Shown: positions 27,608-35,149 of the stretch, piece by piece
Layout: the number at the start of each line of letters is the position of its first letter
How positions within the stretch are numbered: position 1 is the first letter of the stretch
Assembly (NCBI RefSeq): GCF_004342445.1
Contig: NZ_SLWW01000007.1
Coordinates: forward strand, 175,160-239,159
Source of the DNA: Rhodovulum euryhalinum
GTDB taxonomy: Bacteria; Pseudomonadota; Alphaproteobacteria; Rhodobacterales; Rhodobacteraceae
Direction: 5' to 3'
Length of the DNA stretch: 64,000 nt
The notes under the pieces: model-generated
What the model saw: the letters and a program-made list of their open reading frames with translations, nothing else
The model's database searches: none
What the model was told of the DNA's origin: nothing
Made by a program: the position numbers and the translations under genes

Positions 27608-28912
27608 TCAGGCCGGCACCACCGCCTCCTGCGAGAGCAGCCTGGCCAGCGCCTCGGGGTCGGGACCGGCGCCTGCCATGCAGACCGCCTCCAGCCGCGC
27701 CGCCGTCTCGCGGCCCAGAAGGCTCGCCGCCTTGGCCCGCAGCTTGTCCGACCGCAGGCCCAGCGGCAGCGGCGCATCGAGGTCATGCGCGCCCTCCCGG
27801 GGGCCCTCCCGGGTCTCGACGATCACCCGGGCGGCGGTCTCGGGCAGCGTCTCGTCGGCCTCGACCCGCACCCGGTCGCGCAGGCGGATCAGCGCGGGAT
27901 CGGCGCAGGCGGCGTCCGAGAACGTGGACAGAGCCGCGGTATCGCGCCCGGCCAGCACCATCGCCGCGATCAGCCGGTAGCTGAACTTGGCGCCTAGCCC
28001 GGTGTCGGGCGCGGGCTGGTTGCAGACGCGCAGCCAGCGCGGATGGGTCACGACCCGGATCGCCGTCACGGCGTCCACATCAAGCGGCAGCAGGCCGCGC
28101 AGCGCCTCGATCATCGCGTGGGTCCCGTGGCAACAGGCATGGAACTTGTGGCTGACGGTCTCGAAGAGCCAGCGTTCGCCAAGCCCGTCCAGCGCGCCTT
28201 CGTCCGCCACGCCGGCATGGGTTTCCCCGAAGCCCTGCAACCCTTCAAGGCCCTGCGCGTTCGACGTGAAGCCCCGCGCGGCGAGCAGCGCCGCCTCCAC
28301 CCCGCTGGCGGCGGCGTGACCGGCATTGAAGGGCTTGCCCATGGTGCCGAACTGCGATTTCAGCCCCGAGGCGAGTGTCGAGACGATCCCCAGCGCCAGC
28401 GCCCCGTCCGCCCCCAGAAGCCGCGCGCCGGCCAGCGCCGCACCAAAGGCCCCCGCCGTGCCGGTCTGGTGGAACCCCACCTGGTAATGCCCGCGCCCCA
28501 GCCAGACACCGACGCGAATGGACGCCTCGACGCCCACCAGCGCGGCATCGAGAAACGCCGCCCCGTCCGCCCCGGTCTTCTGCGCCAGCGCCAGTGCCGC
28601 AGGCACCACGGCGACCGAGGGGTGACCGATATGGGCGAAATGGGTGTCGTCGTAGTCCAGCGCATGCGCCGCCGCGCCATTGGCCAGCGCCGCCGCGCGG
28701 GCGGGCACGCGGGCTGCATCGCCCACCAGCGCGGCCTGCGGCGCACCCGCCTCCTCCAGCACCAGCGCGCGGACGATCCGGGAAACGGGTTCCTCCGCGC
28801 CCGCGATCGCGCAGGCCGCCCAGTCCATTACCGAAAGCCGCATCATCGCACGGGCAGCCTCGCCCGGCGCGGCGCCCGCCGCGAAACCCGCGAGCCGTTC
28901 GGAGATTTCCAT
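27608..28912 (-). CDS. MmgE/PrpD family protein
   Basis: A 434-residue protein of the MmgE/PrpD (2-methylcitrate dehydratase-like) family. Seen: RLSVMDWAACAIAGAEEP at the start, AAHALDYDDTHFAHIGHPSV, the glycine-rich GADGALALGIVSTLASGLKSQFGTMGKPFNAGHAAASG block, and FHACCHGTHAMIEAL. The ATG at 28912 is preceded by GGAGGGGG at good spacing, which decides it over ATGs at 28924 and 28966. PrpD relatives act as dehydratases or epimerases on small carboxylic acids; no propionate genes are nearby, so the substrate is open. Convergent with cinA. Confidence 0.85.
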   Translation of the reverse strand: MEISERLAGFAAGAAPGEAARAMMRLSVMDWAACAIAGAEEPVSRIVRALVLEEAGAPQAALVGDAARVPARAAALANGAAAHALDYDDTHFAHIGHPSVAVVPAALALAQKTGADGAAFLDAALVGVEASIRVGVWLGRGHYQVGFHQTGTAGAFGAALAGARLLGADGALALGIVSTLASGLKSQFGTMGKPFNAGHAAASGVEAALLAARGFTSNAQGLEGLQGFGETHAGVADEGALDGLGERWLFETVSHKFHACCHGTHAMIEALRGLLPLDVDAVTAIRVVTHPRWLRVCNQPAPDTGLGAKFSYRLIAAMVLAGRDTAALSTFSDAACADPALIRLRDRVRVEADETLPETAARVIVETREGPREGAHDLDAPLPLGLRSDKLRAKAASLLGRETAARLEAVCMAGAGPDPEALARLLSQEAVVPA

Positions 28913-28979
28913 AGCCCCCTCCATCCTGATGCGCCGCACCCTGCCGCGGGCGGGCGGCGGCGGCAAGAGGGGGCAGGGA

Positions 28980-29438
28980 TCAGGCGGCGGGGGTGCCGTA
29001 AAGCGCCTCGGCGCGGGATTCGAAGGCGCGCACGATGCGCAGCATCGCCTCGTTGAACACGGCGCCGATCACGCCTTGCAGCACGCGGTTCTTGAACTCG
29101 AAATCCACGAAGAACTCGACCTTGCAGCGGCCCTCGGCGACGTCTTCGAAATGCCAGTAGGATTTCAGGTACTTGAACGGCCCGTCCAGATATTCGGTGT
29201 CGATCCGGTGCAGGCTGGGCCACAGCGTCACCCGGCTGCCGAAACGTTCGCGGAACACCTTGAACGAGATCACCAGATCCGCCTCCATCAGTTCGTGATC
29301 GCCGAAATCGGTGCGCCGGCGGATGCGTGCCGCCGCCGTCCAGGGCAGGAACTCGGGATACGACGCCACGTCGGCCACCAGATTATACATCTGCCGGGCC
29401 GTATAGGGCATCTCGCGGTTTTCGGAATGTCTGGGCAT
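28980..29438 (-). CDS. Coq10/RatA-like START-domain protein
   Basis: A 152-residue protein of the polyketide-cyclase/START superfamily. Seen: RQMYNLVADVASYPEFLPW near the N-terminus, ADLVISFKVFRERFGSRV, and a C-terminal FEFKNRVLQGVIGAVFNEAMLRIVRAFESRA helix. In Alphaproteobacteria this type is related to mitochondrial Coq10, which binds ubiquinone and supports respiration; the E. coli relative RatA is a ribosome-associated protein. The first reading is favoured by class, not proven. The start at 29438 (MPRHSENREMPYTARQ) fits the family. Divergent from hpt with 69 bp between. Confidence 0.88.
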   Translation of the reverse strand: MPRHSENREMPYTARQMYNLVADVASYPEFLPWTAAARIRRRTDFGDHELMEADLVISFKVFRERFGSRVTLWPSLHRIDTEYLDGPFKYLKSYWHFEDVAEGRCKVEFFVDFEFKNRVLQGVIGAVFNEAMLRIVRAFESRAEALYGTPAA

Positions 29439-29507
29439 GATCCCGTTTGTCTGCTGACAGTGGGCTGCCATTTCTGCTAGTGAGCGGCCGAAATCAAGGG
29501 GGAAGGC

Positions 29508-30047
29508 ATGGGTGAGCGACCCTATGTCATAGACGAGATGCTGTCGGCCAAGACGATCGCGGCGCGCGTCGAGGCGCTGGCGGGCGAGATCACGCGGCAT
29601 TTTTCCGATACCGACAAGCTGGTGGTGGTCGGGCTGTTGCGCGGTTCCTTCGTGTTCATCGCCGATCTCGTGCGCGAACTGCGCCTGCCCGTCGAGGTCG
29701 ATTTCATCGAGACCTCGTCCTATGGCAGCGGCATGGAAAGCTCGCGAGAGGTGCGCATCCTCAAGGACTTGCGCGGCAAGATCGAGGGGCGCGACGTGCT
29801 GGTGGTCGAGGACATTGTCGATACCGGGCATACGTTGGCCCATGTGCTGCACCTGTTGCAGGCGAAAAAGCCCCGGCGGCTGGAATCCTGCGCCCTTCTG
29901 GACAAGCCGTCGCGGCGCGAGATCGAGGTTCGGGCCAGTTGGGTCGGGTTCGAGATCCCGGACGAATTCGTGGTGGGCTATGGCATCGACTTTGCCCAGC
30001 GCAACCGCAACCTGCCCTATATCGGTTCGGTCCGGTTCACCGGATGA
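29508..30047 (+). CDS. hpt: Hypoxanthine phosphoribosyltransferase
   Basis: A 179-residue purine salvage enzyme. It has the PRPP-binding motif [14 protein letters not shown], the flexible-loop [14 protein letters not shown] and the base-contact region [40 protein letters not shown] lies upstream of the ATG. Its stop overlaps the start of a 58-residue membrane protein gene (ATGA). Confidence 0.95.
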   Translation: MGERPYVIDEMLSAKTIAARVEALAGEITRHFSDTDKLVVVGLLRGSFVFIADLVRELRLPVEVDFIETSSYGSGMESSREVRILKDLRGKIEGRDVLVVEDIVDTGHTLAHVLHLLQAKKPRRLESCALLDKPSRREIEVRASWVGFEIPDEFVVGYGIDFAQRNRNLPYIGSVRFTG

Positions 30048-30220
30048 CCCTGCACTGGCTTTTGCGCGCAAGGCGCTGGGCGCAGAACCCGCCCGGTGCG
30101 GCCCGCGTGCGGCTGGTTCCGGGTGTTGTCGCGCTTTGCCTGGTGCTGGTCGAGTGGCTGGTCGGCCTGCCCGATGCGTTGGGGGTGACGTCCGGCGCGC
30201 GCGGGACCATCCAGCCCTGA
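30044..30220 (+). CDS. Micro-membrane protein coupled to hpt
   Basis: A 58-residue protein ([20 protein letters not shown]...) with a basic N-terminus and one hydrophobic span (about residues 25-45, [20 protein letters not shown]). Its ATG overlaps the hpt stop, and it ends 27 codons after the span starts. The positive-inside pattern predicts a cytoplasmic N-terminus. No family is recognised; the overlap with hpt and the clean hydrophobic segment are the evidence that it is real. Confidence 0.6.
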   Translation: MTLHWLLRARRWAQNPPGAARVRLVPGVVALCLVLVEWLVGLPDALGVTSGARGTIQP

Positions 30221-30286
30221 GGCCATCCCGGGCGGTGCGGCGGGGGAAAGGGGCGGGACCACCACGACCGTAGAGGCAACTCATTC

Positions 30287-30356
30287 CCGAGGACCTGTTC
30301 ATACAGGTGGGCACCAGGTAACCGGGCCAGGGCCCGGACAGAGCCAGCTCCCTCGG
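30287..30356. ncRNA. Cloverleaf-shaped structure, possible small RNA
   Basis: A 70-base segment between the hpt-coupled gene and mmcB folds by perfect pairing into a closed three-hairpin junction. The closing stem is CCGAGG (30287-30292) with CCTCGG (30351-30356). The arms are ACCTGT/ACAGGT (loop TCAT, 30293-30308), CCGGGC/GCCCGG (loop CAGG, 30322-30337) and GAGC/GCTC (loop CA, 30341-30350). The shape recalls a tRNA, but it has no T-loop consensus and no CCA, so it is not a tRNA. It works on either strand; the family and direction are unknown. Confidence 0.4.
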
Positions 30357-30458
30357 ATTTGCTTAAGGCCACCGGAATTTGACCTCGTCACGGGAAGGGC
30401 AGAACCGCCTGACCGATGAGATAGGGCAGGGCGGGGGCGGCTGCAAGACTTGCCAGGT

Positions 30459-30473
30459 GTTCATGGATTGTTC
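30459..30473 (+). promoter_or_regulatory. LexA (SOS) box of alphaproteobacterial type at mmcB
   Basis: GTTCATGGATTGTTC is an exact GTTC-N7-GTTC, the direct-repeat LexA operator of Alphaproteobacteria. It lies 3 bp before the first possible ATG of mmcB (30477), where bound LexA would block initiation. mmcB of Caulobacter is an SOS-induced gene, which supports the reading. Confidence 0.8.
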
Positions 30474-30476
30474 ATC

Positions 30477-30944
30477 ATGCAGGCCATGCAACCCGCGACC
30501 CACCTTTCGTCCCCCGCGCTGACCCCCGGCCAGCAGATCGCCCGCGGCGTCTGCCGGCATTTGCGCGACCTCGGTTTTGCCTGTGTCGAGGAACTGGTGC
30601 CCGCGGGCGGCCTGCGGGTGGACGTGATGGCGCTGGGACCGAAGGGCGAGATCTGGATCGTCGAATGCAAGTCGTGCCGGGCGGATTACGCCGCGGACCG
30701 CAAGTGGCAGGGCTATCTCGGCTGGTGTGACCGGTTCTTCTGGGCGGTGGGTCAGGATTTCCCGGTGGACCTCCTGCCCGTCGAAACCGGGCTGATCGTG
30801 GCGGATGCCTACGGCGCCGAGATCCTGCGCGAGGCGCCCGAGACGCGGCTTGCGGGGGCACGGCGCAAGGTTGTCACGCAGAAATTCGCGCGCCACGCGG
30901 CGCTGCGGCTGCAGGCGTTGAAGGATCCGGCGCTCAGCCCTTAG
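30477..30944 (+). CDS. mmcB: MmcB family DNA-repair protein (DUF1052)
   Basis: A 155-residue protein with a PD-(D/E)xK nuclease-like core: LRVDVMALGPKGEIWIVECKSCRADYAADRKWQGYLGWCDRFFWAV splits into the acidic strand RVDVMAL and the IVECKS motif. Caulobacter MmcB is induced by LexA and helps survive mitomycin C cross-links. A perfect LexA box overlaps the region just upstream. The start is either 30477 or the next ATG at 30486; with the operator so close, a very short leader is likely. It overlaps by 11 bp at its 3' end with the convergent DUF6324 gene. Confidence 0.9.
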   Translation: MQAMQPATHLSSPALTPGQQIARGVCRHLRDLGFACVEELVPAGGLRVDVMALGPKGEIWIVECKSCRADYAADRKWQGYLGWCDRFFWAVGQDFPVDLLPVETGLIVADAYGAEILREAPETRLAGARRKVVTQKFARHAALRLQALKDPALSP

Positions 30945-31155
30945 GCCGGGGCGGAGTCTTCGCCGGTTTCGCGCCGATTGCCCGGGCGCTCGCGGCGGCG
31001 GCGCGCAGTTCGTCGGCGATCTCCTCGGCCTCGTCCGGGTCGAAATCCAGCGGCAGCTCGATCCCGTCACCCTCGACATAAAGCCGCACCATGCCCAGGC
31101 TTGTCGGCCCGATCTGCAGGTTGGCGGAGATGTCGCTCTCCTTGTCGATGCCCAT
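30934..31155 (-). CDS. DUF6324-type small acidic protein
   Basis: A 73-residue protein (MGIDKESDISANLQIGPTSL...) with a central LYVEGDGIELPLDFDPDEAEEIADEL block and a basic, proline-rich tail. This short protein is widely conserved in Rhodobacteraceae without a known role. A GAGGGGGCCGCC purine-rich site lies just upstream of the ATG. Convergent with mmcB with a short 3' overlap. Confidence 0.75.
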   Translation of the reverse strand: MGIDKESDISANLQIGPTSLGMVRLYVEGDGIELPLDFDPDEAEEIADELRAAAASARAIGAKPAKTPPRPKG

Positions 31156-31274
31156 GGCGGCCCCCTCGGAAATGTCAGGCGATGTGGGTTAGCGCGTCAC
31201 CCCCGCGCTGGCAAGCGCAAGCCGACAACGGGGCTTGCAATGCGGGCCGGGGGACGCTAAATCGCCCGCACAGT

Positions 31275-31351
31275 GCCGCCTTAGCTCAGTTGGTTAGAGC
31301 GCTGGATTGTGGATCCAGAGGTCCCCCGTTCAAGCCGGGGAGGCGGTACCA
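31275..31351 (+). tRNA. tRNA-His (GTG anticodon)
   Basis: A 77-base gene including an encoded CCA. It forms a full cloverleaf: acceptor GCCGCCT/AGGCGGT (a G1-U72 wobble at the end), D-arm GCTC...GAGC, anticodon stem CTGGA/TCCAG around TTGTGGA, and T-arm CCCCG-TTCAAGC-CGGGG. The anticodon GTG reads histidine codons. The base before position 1 is T (not G) and the discriminator is A73, the unusual alphaproteobacterial tRNA-His identity set. Confidence 0.97.
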
Positions 31352-31426
31352 TTCACTCAATTCACCGTCATGCCCCTTGCCTTGGGCCCTGTTCCGCGGA
31401 CAGCTATGGTCCGAGGAGGAACCGGG

Positions 31427-32038
31427 ATGCTTGATGGAGCGATGCGCCGGCTGATCGACCCGCCGCTCGACCGACTGGGCCGCGCGCTGGCGGCGCGCGG
31501 GGTCACCGCGGATGCGGTGACGCTGGCGGGGCTGGTGCTGGGCCTCGCCGCGGCCTGTCTGATCGCGCTGGGCTGGCCGGGGATTGCGCTGGGGCCGCTT
31601 CTGGCCAGCCGGCTGGCGGACGGGCTGGACGGGGCGGTGGCGCGGGCCACCCGCAAGACCGACTTCGGCGGCTATCTCGATATCGTCAGCGATTTCCTGT
31701 TCTACGGCGCGGTGCCGCTGGGCTTCGTGGTGCTGGACCCGGCTGCGAACGGTGCGGCGGGGGCCTTCCTGCTGACCAGCTTCTACATCAACGGCGCGAC
31801 GTTTCTGGGCTTTGCGATTCTGGCCGAGCGGCGGGGGATGGAGACGCGGGCGCGCGGCGTGAAGTCGCTCTACTTCACCGGCGGGATCCTCGAAGGCACC
31901 GAGACCATCGTCTTTTTCGTGGCGCTCTGCCTGTGGCCATACTGGTTCGCGCCGCTCGCCTGGGGCTTCGGCGTCCTGTGCTTCGTGACCGCGCTCAGCC
32001 GCGTGCTGCTGGCGCGCAAGGTCTTTCCGCCAGGCTGA
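31427..32038 (+). CDS. CDP-alcohol phosphatidyltransferase family membrane protein
   Basis: A 203-residue integral membrane enzyme with the CDP-alcohol transferase signature D-G-x2-A-R-x8-G-x3-D-x3-D, seen as DGLDGAVARATRKTDFG followed by GYLDIVSD. About six spans follow the cytoplasmic N-terminus (MLDGAMRRLIDPPLDRLGRAL). It transfers a phosphatidyl group from CDP-diacylglycerol to an alcohol; the acceptor is not deducible, though the sequence differs from canonical PgsA and PssA. GAGGAGG lies upstream of the ATG. It is downstream of tRNA-His. Confidence 0.88.
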   Translation: MLDGAMRRLIDPPLDRLGRALAARGVTADAVTLAGLVLGLAAACLIALGWPGIALGPLLASRLADGLDGAVARATRKTDFGGYLDIVSDFLFYGAVPLGFVVLDPAANGAAGAFLLTSFYINGATFLGFAILAERRGMETRARGVKSLYFTGGILEGTETIVFFVALCLWPYWFAPLAWGFGVLCFVTALSRVLLARKVFPPG

Positions 32039-32066
32039 GCGCCGGAAACCCGCGCGTGGCCCGTGC

Positions 32067-32705
32067 TCAGGGCGCCCAGGTCAGGAAGTTCGCGATCAGC
32101 CGAAGGCCGGTGGCCTGGCTTTTCTCGGGGTGGAATTGGGTGCCGACCATGGTGCCGCGCCCGACGATGGCGGTGACCGGCCCGCCGTAATCGACATGGG
32201 CCAGCAGATCGCCAGGGTCGGCCACGCGGAACTGGTAGGAGTGGACGAAATAGGCGTGATCGCCGGTGGTGACCCCGTCGAGCACCGGGTGGGGGGCGTC
32301 GATCACGAGGTCGTTCCAGCCCATATGCGGCACCTTGAGCGCGCCATCGGCGGGGTCGATGCGCACCACCTCGCCGCCGATCCAGTCGAAGCCCGGCGTT
32401 TCGCTGTATTCCAGCCCGCGGGTCGCCATCATCTGCATGCCGATGCAGATGCCGAGGAAGGGGCGCCCCCCGGTGACCACCACCTCTTCGATCGCCTCGA
32501 ACAGGCCGCGATGGTCGAACAGCTCGCGCCGGCAGGCGGGAAAGGCGCCGTCGCCGGGCAGCACCACGCGGTCGGCGCGGCGCACGGTGTCGGGGTCGGA
32601 GGTCACCAGAACCTCGCCCGCGCCCTGTTCGCGCGCCACGCGTTCGAACGCCTTCTGGGCCGAGTGCAGGTTGCCCGACTCGTAATCGACGATGACGGTC
32701 AGCAT
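32067..32705 (-). CDS. hisH: Imidazole glycerol phosphate synthase, glutaminase subunit HisH
   Basis: A 212-residue class-I amidotransferase: [19 protein letters not shown] at the N-terminus, [10 protein letters not shown], the nucleophile cysteine in [11 protein letters not shown], and the His-Glu pair in [10 protein letters not shown]. It feeds ammonia to HisF for histidine and AICAR formation. It follows hisB by 4 bp. HisF is not in this window. Confidence 0.95.
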   Translation of the reverse strand: MLTVIVDYESGNLHSAQKAFERVAREQGAGEVLVTSDPDTVRRADRVVLPGDGAFPACRRELFDHRGLFEAIEEVVVTGGRPFLGICIGMQMMATRGLEYSETPGFDWIGGEVVRIDPADGALKVPHMGWNDLVIDAPHPVLDGVTTGDHAYFVHSYQFRVADPGDLLAHVDYGGPVTAIVGRGTMVGTQFHPEKSQATGLRLIANFLTWAP

Positions 32706-32709
32706 GCCC

Positions 32710-33297
32710 TTACAGCGCCCCCTTGGTCGACGGGATCGCGTCGGCCTTGCGCGGGTCGGTTTCGACCGCCTCGCGCAGCGCGCGCGCCACCGCCTTGAAC
32801 GCGGCCTCGGCGATGTGGTGGCTGTTGATCCCGTGCAGGGCGTCGACATGCAGGGTGATGCCGCCATGGGTGGACAGCGCCTGGAAGAATTCGCGCACCA
32901 GTTCGGTGTCGAACCCGCCGATCTTGGCCGTCGGGAAATCGACGTTCCACACCAGGTAGGGCCGCCCCGACAGGTCGAGTGCCGCGCGCACCAGCGCGTC
33001 GTCCATCGGCAACAGGCAGGCGCCGTAGCGGCGGATGCCGCGCTTGTCGCCCAGGGCCTGTGCCAGCGCCTGACCCAGCGCGATGCCCACGTCCTCCACC
33101 GAATGGTGGTCGTCGATATGGGTGTCGCCCGCACAGCGGATGCGCATGTCGATCAGCGAGTGGCGCGCCAGCTGGTCCAGCATGTGGTCGAAGAACCCCA
33201 CGCCGGTCGCCATGTCATAGGCGCCGCTGCCGTCGAGGTCGATCTCGACCGCGATATCGGTTTCCGCCGTCTTGCGGGTGATGCTGGCCTGCCGCAT
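32710..33297 (-). CDS. hisB: Imidazoleglycerol-phosphate dehydratase
   Basis: A 195-residue manganese enzyme of histidine synthesis. Metal-binding His-rich motifs are seen as [35 protein letters not shown] and a later [27 protein letters not shown]. It starts [15 protein letters not shown] at an ATG with AAGGAGG upstream, and precedes hisH in a two-gene unit. Confidence 0.96.
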   Translation of the reverse strand: MRQASITRKTAETDIAVEIDLDGSGAYDMATGVGFFDHMLDQLARHSLIDMRIRCAGDTHIDDHHSVEDVGIALGQALAQALGDKRGIRRYGACLLPMDDALVRAALDLSGRPYLVWNVDFPTAKIGGFDTELVREFFQALSTHGGITLHVDALHGINSHHIAEAAFKAVARALREAVETDPRKADAIPSTKGAL

Positions 33298-33434
33298 GGG
33301 CGCGCCTCCTTCTGCTGTGCGCCTCCCTTACACCGCGGCCCCGCGCCCTTCCAGCCCCGGGCGCGGCTTTTGCCGCTTGCCGGGGCGGGACGGCCTCAAT
33401 AGGGTCTGGCCGAGATGCCGAGAGGAGCCCCCAG

Positions 33435-33674
33435 ATGTCGAGCTGTGTCTTCGTTCAACTGCGCTGTCGCCCGGGCAAGACCTATGACGTCGCCGAGGAT
33501 ATCGTGCTGCGCGAGATCCATTCCGAGCTGTATTCCACCAGCGGCGAGTTCGACCTGCTGCTGAAGCTGTACATTCCCGAGGGCGAGGATATCGGCAAGT
33601 ATATCAACGACCGGCTGCTGGATATTCCCGGCATCGAACGGTCGCTGACGACGCTGACATTCAACGCGTTCTGA
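33435..33674 (+). CDS. Stand-alone Lrp/AsnC effector-binding (RAM) domain protein
   Basis: A 79-residue protein equal to the ligand-binding half of an Lrp/AsnC regulator, with no DNA-binding domain (MSSCVFVQLRCRPGKTYDVAED...IERSLTTLTFNAF). Its beta-alpha-beta fold usually forms oligomers that bind amino acids. GAGAGGAGC precedes the ATG. Such stand-alone proteins can modulate full-length Lrp proteins or act as amino-acid sensors. Confidence 0.85.
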   Translation: MSSCVFVQLRCRPGKTYDVAEDIVLREIHSELYSTSGEFDLLLKLYIPEGEDIGKYINDRLLDIPGIERSLTTLTFNAF

Positions 33675-33686
33675 GGGGCGGGCCGT

Positions 33687-34094
33687 TCAGCCGGGAAGCC
33701 CGTCGATCTTGTCCAACGCTGCCAGATCGTCGTCCCACTCCGCGCGGCTGGCGAAGCAGATATGCGCGTCGGGCCGGATCTCGACCCGGCTGTCGAGGGA
33801 CCCCGCCGGCACGACGATCCCGCCGTCATCCGGCTGTGCGAAGGGCAGCGCCGAGCCGCATTGCATGCAAAAGCATTTCACGTGCCGTGAGCCGGGAAGC
33901 CGGAAGGTTCTGGTGTTTTCCTGACCCGACAGCCAGGTGATCGTCGCCCGGGAAGAAAACAGGTTCGCCGAATGGGCCGAGCCGCTGTCCTTGCGGCAGC
34001 GCGCGCAGTGACACAGGAAAAAGCTGTCGAACGGCCCCGTGATCTGGAATGTCACGGCCCCACACAGGCACTGTCCGTTTGCGAGTTCGTCCAT
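33687..34094 (-). CDS. GFA/CENP-V-fold zinc protein
   Basis: A 135-residue protein of the glutathione-dependent formaldehyde-activating (Gfa-like) fold. Zinc-ligand cysteines are seen as CLCGAV, CHCARCRKDSGS and CFCMQCGSAL. The family holds glutathione-linked enzymes and many unassigned members; a formaldehyde role cannot be claimed from sequence. The start at 34094 (MDELANGQCLCGAVTF) matches the typical spacing to the first CxC motif; the upstream extension is basic and unlike the family. Confidence 0.85.
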   Translation of the reverse strand: MDELANGQCLCGAVTFQITGPFDSFFLCHCARCRKDSGSAHSANLFSSRATITWLSGQENTRTFRLPGSRHVKCFCMQCGSALPFAQPDDGGIVVPAGSLDSRVEIRPDAHICFASRAEWDDDLAALDKIDGLPG

Positions 34095-34185
34095 CGGGGG
34101 CCTCGTTCTGGGGTCGTGACTGCGCCCGCGGTGCGCCGGGGCGTTTTCCGGTCGCCGCACCCGGACGCAGGATCAGGTCGCGCGG

Positions 34186-34611
34186 TCAGGCGTCCTTCGC
34201 CGGTTCCTTCAGGTCGTTGGGCACCGCATCCTGCGGCACAGGCCGGGGTTTGCCGTTCTCGTCGATGGCCACGAAGGTGAACACGCCGCGGGTGACCTGT
34301 TCGGTCCATTCCTGGCAGCGCGGGCGGTGCCAGGCGCGGACCTCTATCCGCATGGAACTGCGCCCCACCTTCAGAAGCCGGGCATAAAGCGTCACCTCGT
34401 CCCCGACCTGCACGGGCTTGTGGAATTCCATCTCGTCCACGGCGATGGTAGCCGCCCGACCGCGCGACACCCGCGCGGCCACGTTGCCCGCGGCAAGGTC
34501 CATCTGCGCCATCAGCCAGCCCCCGAAGATGTCACCCGCGGGGTTGGTGTCGGCGGGCATGGCGATGGTGCGGATGACGGGTTCGCCCTTTTCAGGGGTC
34601 AGGTCGGGCAT
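34186..34611 (-). CDS. Acyl-CoA thioesterase, YciA/BACH hot-dog family
   Basis: A 141-residue single hot-dog-fold thioesterase: MPADTNPAGDIFGGWLMAQMDLAAG carries the catalytic Asn/Asp region of YciA, followed by VDEMEFHKPVQVGDEV and RGVFTFVAIDENGKPRPV. It hydrolyses acyl-CoA in the cytosol. The start at 34611 is chosen by homology; an earlier ATG (34689) adds 26 unlike residues. Its start lies about 108 bp from the mobile element's left end. Confidence 0.88.
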   Translation of the reverse strand: MPDLTPEKGEPVIRTIAMPADTNPAGDIFGGWLMAQMDLAAGNVAARVSRGRAATIAVDEMEFHKPVQVGDEVTLYARLLKVGRSSMRIEVRAWHRPRCQEWTEQVTRGVFTFVAIDENGKPRPVPQDAVPNDLKEPAKDA

Positions 34612-34710
34612 GGGCGCGGGCTCCTCGTGGCTGGCAGGGGTCGCGCGCCCTATAGCGGCTTGGCCGCGCGGGGGAAAGACACCCGGCACGGCAAGGCGTC
34701 AGCCGGGGCC

Positions 34711-34718
34711 AAAGCCCA
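34711..34718. repeat. Target-site duplication, left copy
   Basis: AAAGCCCA immediately left of the inverted repeat; it is repeated exactly at 36316-36323. Its 8-bp length agrees with IS1-family targets. Confidence 0.85.
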
Positions 34719-34737
34719 GGTAGTGTCTCAGTTTGAA
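34719..34737 (+). repeat. Left terminal inverted repeat
   Basis: GGTAGTGTCTCAGTTTGAA, an exact reverse complement of the right end. The match stops at the next base. Confidence 0.92.
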
Positions 34738-34798
34738 ATTTGACCGTGCGGGGCGGCCCCTCACATGTAAGCTTAGCGCAACGCATACAGGAGACACC

Positions 34799-35035
34799 AT
34801 GCCCACCGGACCCAAAGGTCAGAAGCGCCTCGCAGACGTGATCGGAAACGCCGTAAAGATCGCCAGGATTGCCACGGGTGAGGAAGCCGACACGCCAGAG
34901 GACGATGGCAAGGACAAGGCGGTGCAGGAGATGGGTCGCAAGGGCGGTAAGGCTCGGGCGTCGAGTATGACGCCCGAACGGCGCGCTGAGATCGCCAGGA
35001 AAGCCGCCGCCAAACTATGGCTCAGCAAGCACTGA
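34799..35035 (+). CDS. Small basic passenger protein with GGKARA/KAA motif
   Basis: A 78-residue protein (MPTGPKGQKRLADVIGNAVK...). The middle is acidic (EEADTPEDDGKDKAVQ) and the C-terminus is basic: MGRKGGKARASSMTPERRAE followed by IARKAAAKLW. AGGAG lies 7 bases before the ATG. The C-terminal helix motif (T/S-x-E-R/E-R-x-x-I-A-x-K-A-A-x-x-x-W) recurs at the N-terminus of the next gene, so the two products probably act together. Such KGGKARA proteins are often paired with P63C genes; no biochemical role is known. Confidence 0.75.
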   Translation: MPTGPKGQKRLADVIGNAVKIARIATGEEADTPEDDGKDKAVQEMGRKGGKARASSMTPERRAEIARKAAAKLWLSKH

Positions 35036-35041
35036 TGATGA

Positions 35042-35108
35042 TTCGCTAGCGAAAATGCTTGCAGACCATACGCAGCAAGCATATAGAACCATGCATTGTA
35101 GCAAGCAT
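35042..35108. promoter_or_regulatory. Palindrome and GCAAGCAT repeats between the passenger genes
   Basis: The 114-bp gap holds the 12-bp palindrome TTCGCTAGCGAA (35042-35053), an ATGCTTGC (35055-35062), its reverse GCAAGCAT (35075-35082), and a second GCAAGCAT (35101-35108). The cluster looks like an operator region for control of the P63C gene, possibly by a passenger product. Inference only. Confidence 0.35.
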
Positions 35109-35149
35109 GGTGCAGATATATGCCGGATGATCGCCAAAGCCGCGGTGGA

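Noticed and set aside
30287..30356. A tRNA gene in the cloverleaf-like segment
   Set aside because: No T-loop consensus, no CCA, a 6-bp outer stem and no proper anticodon loop on either strand.
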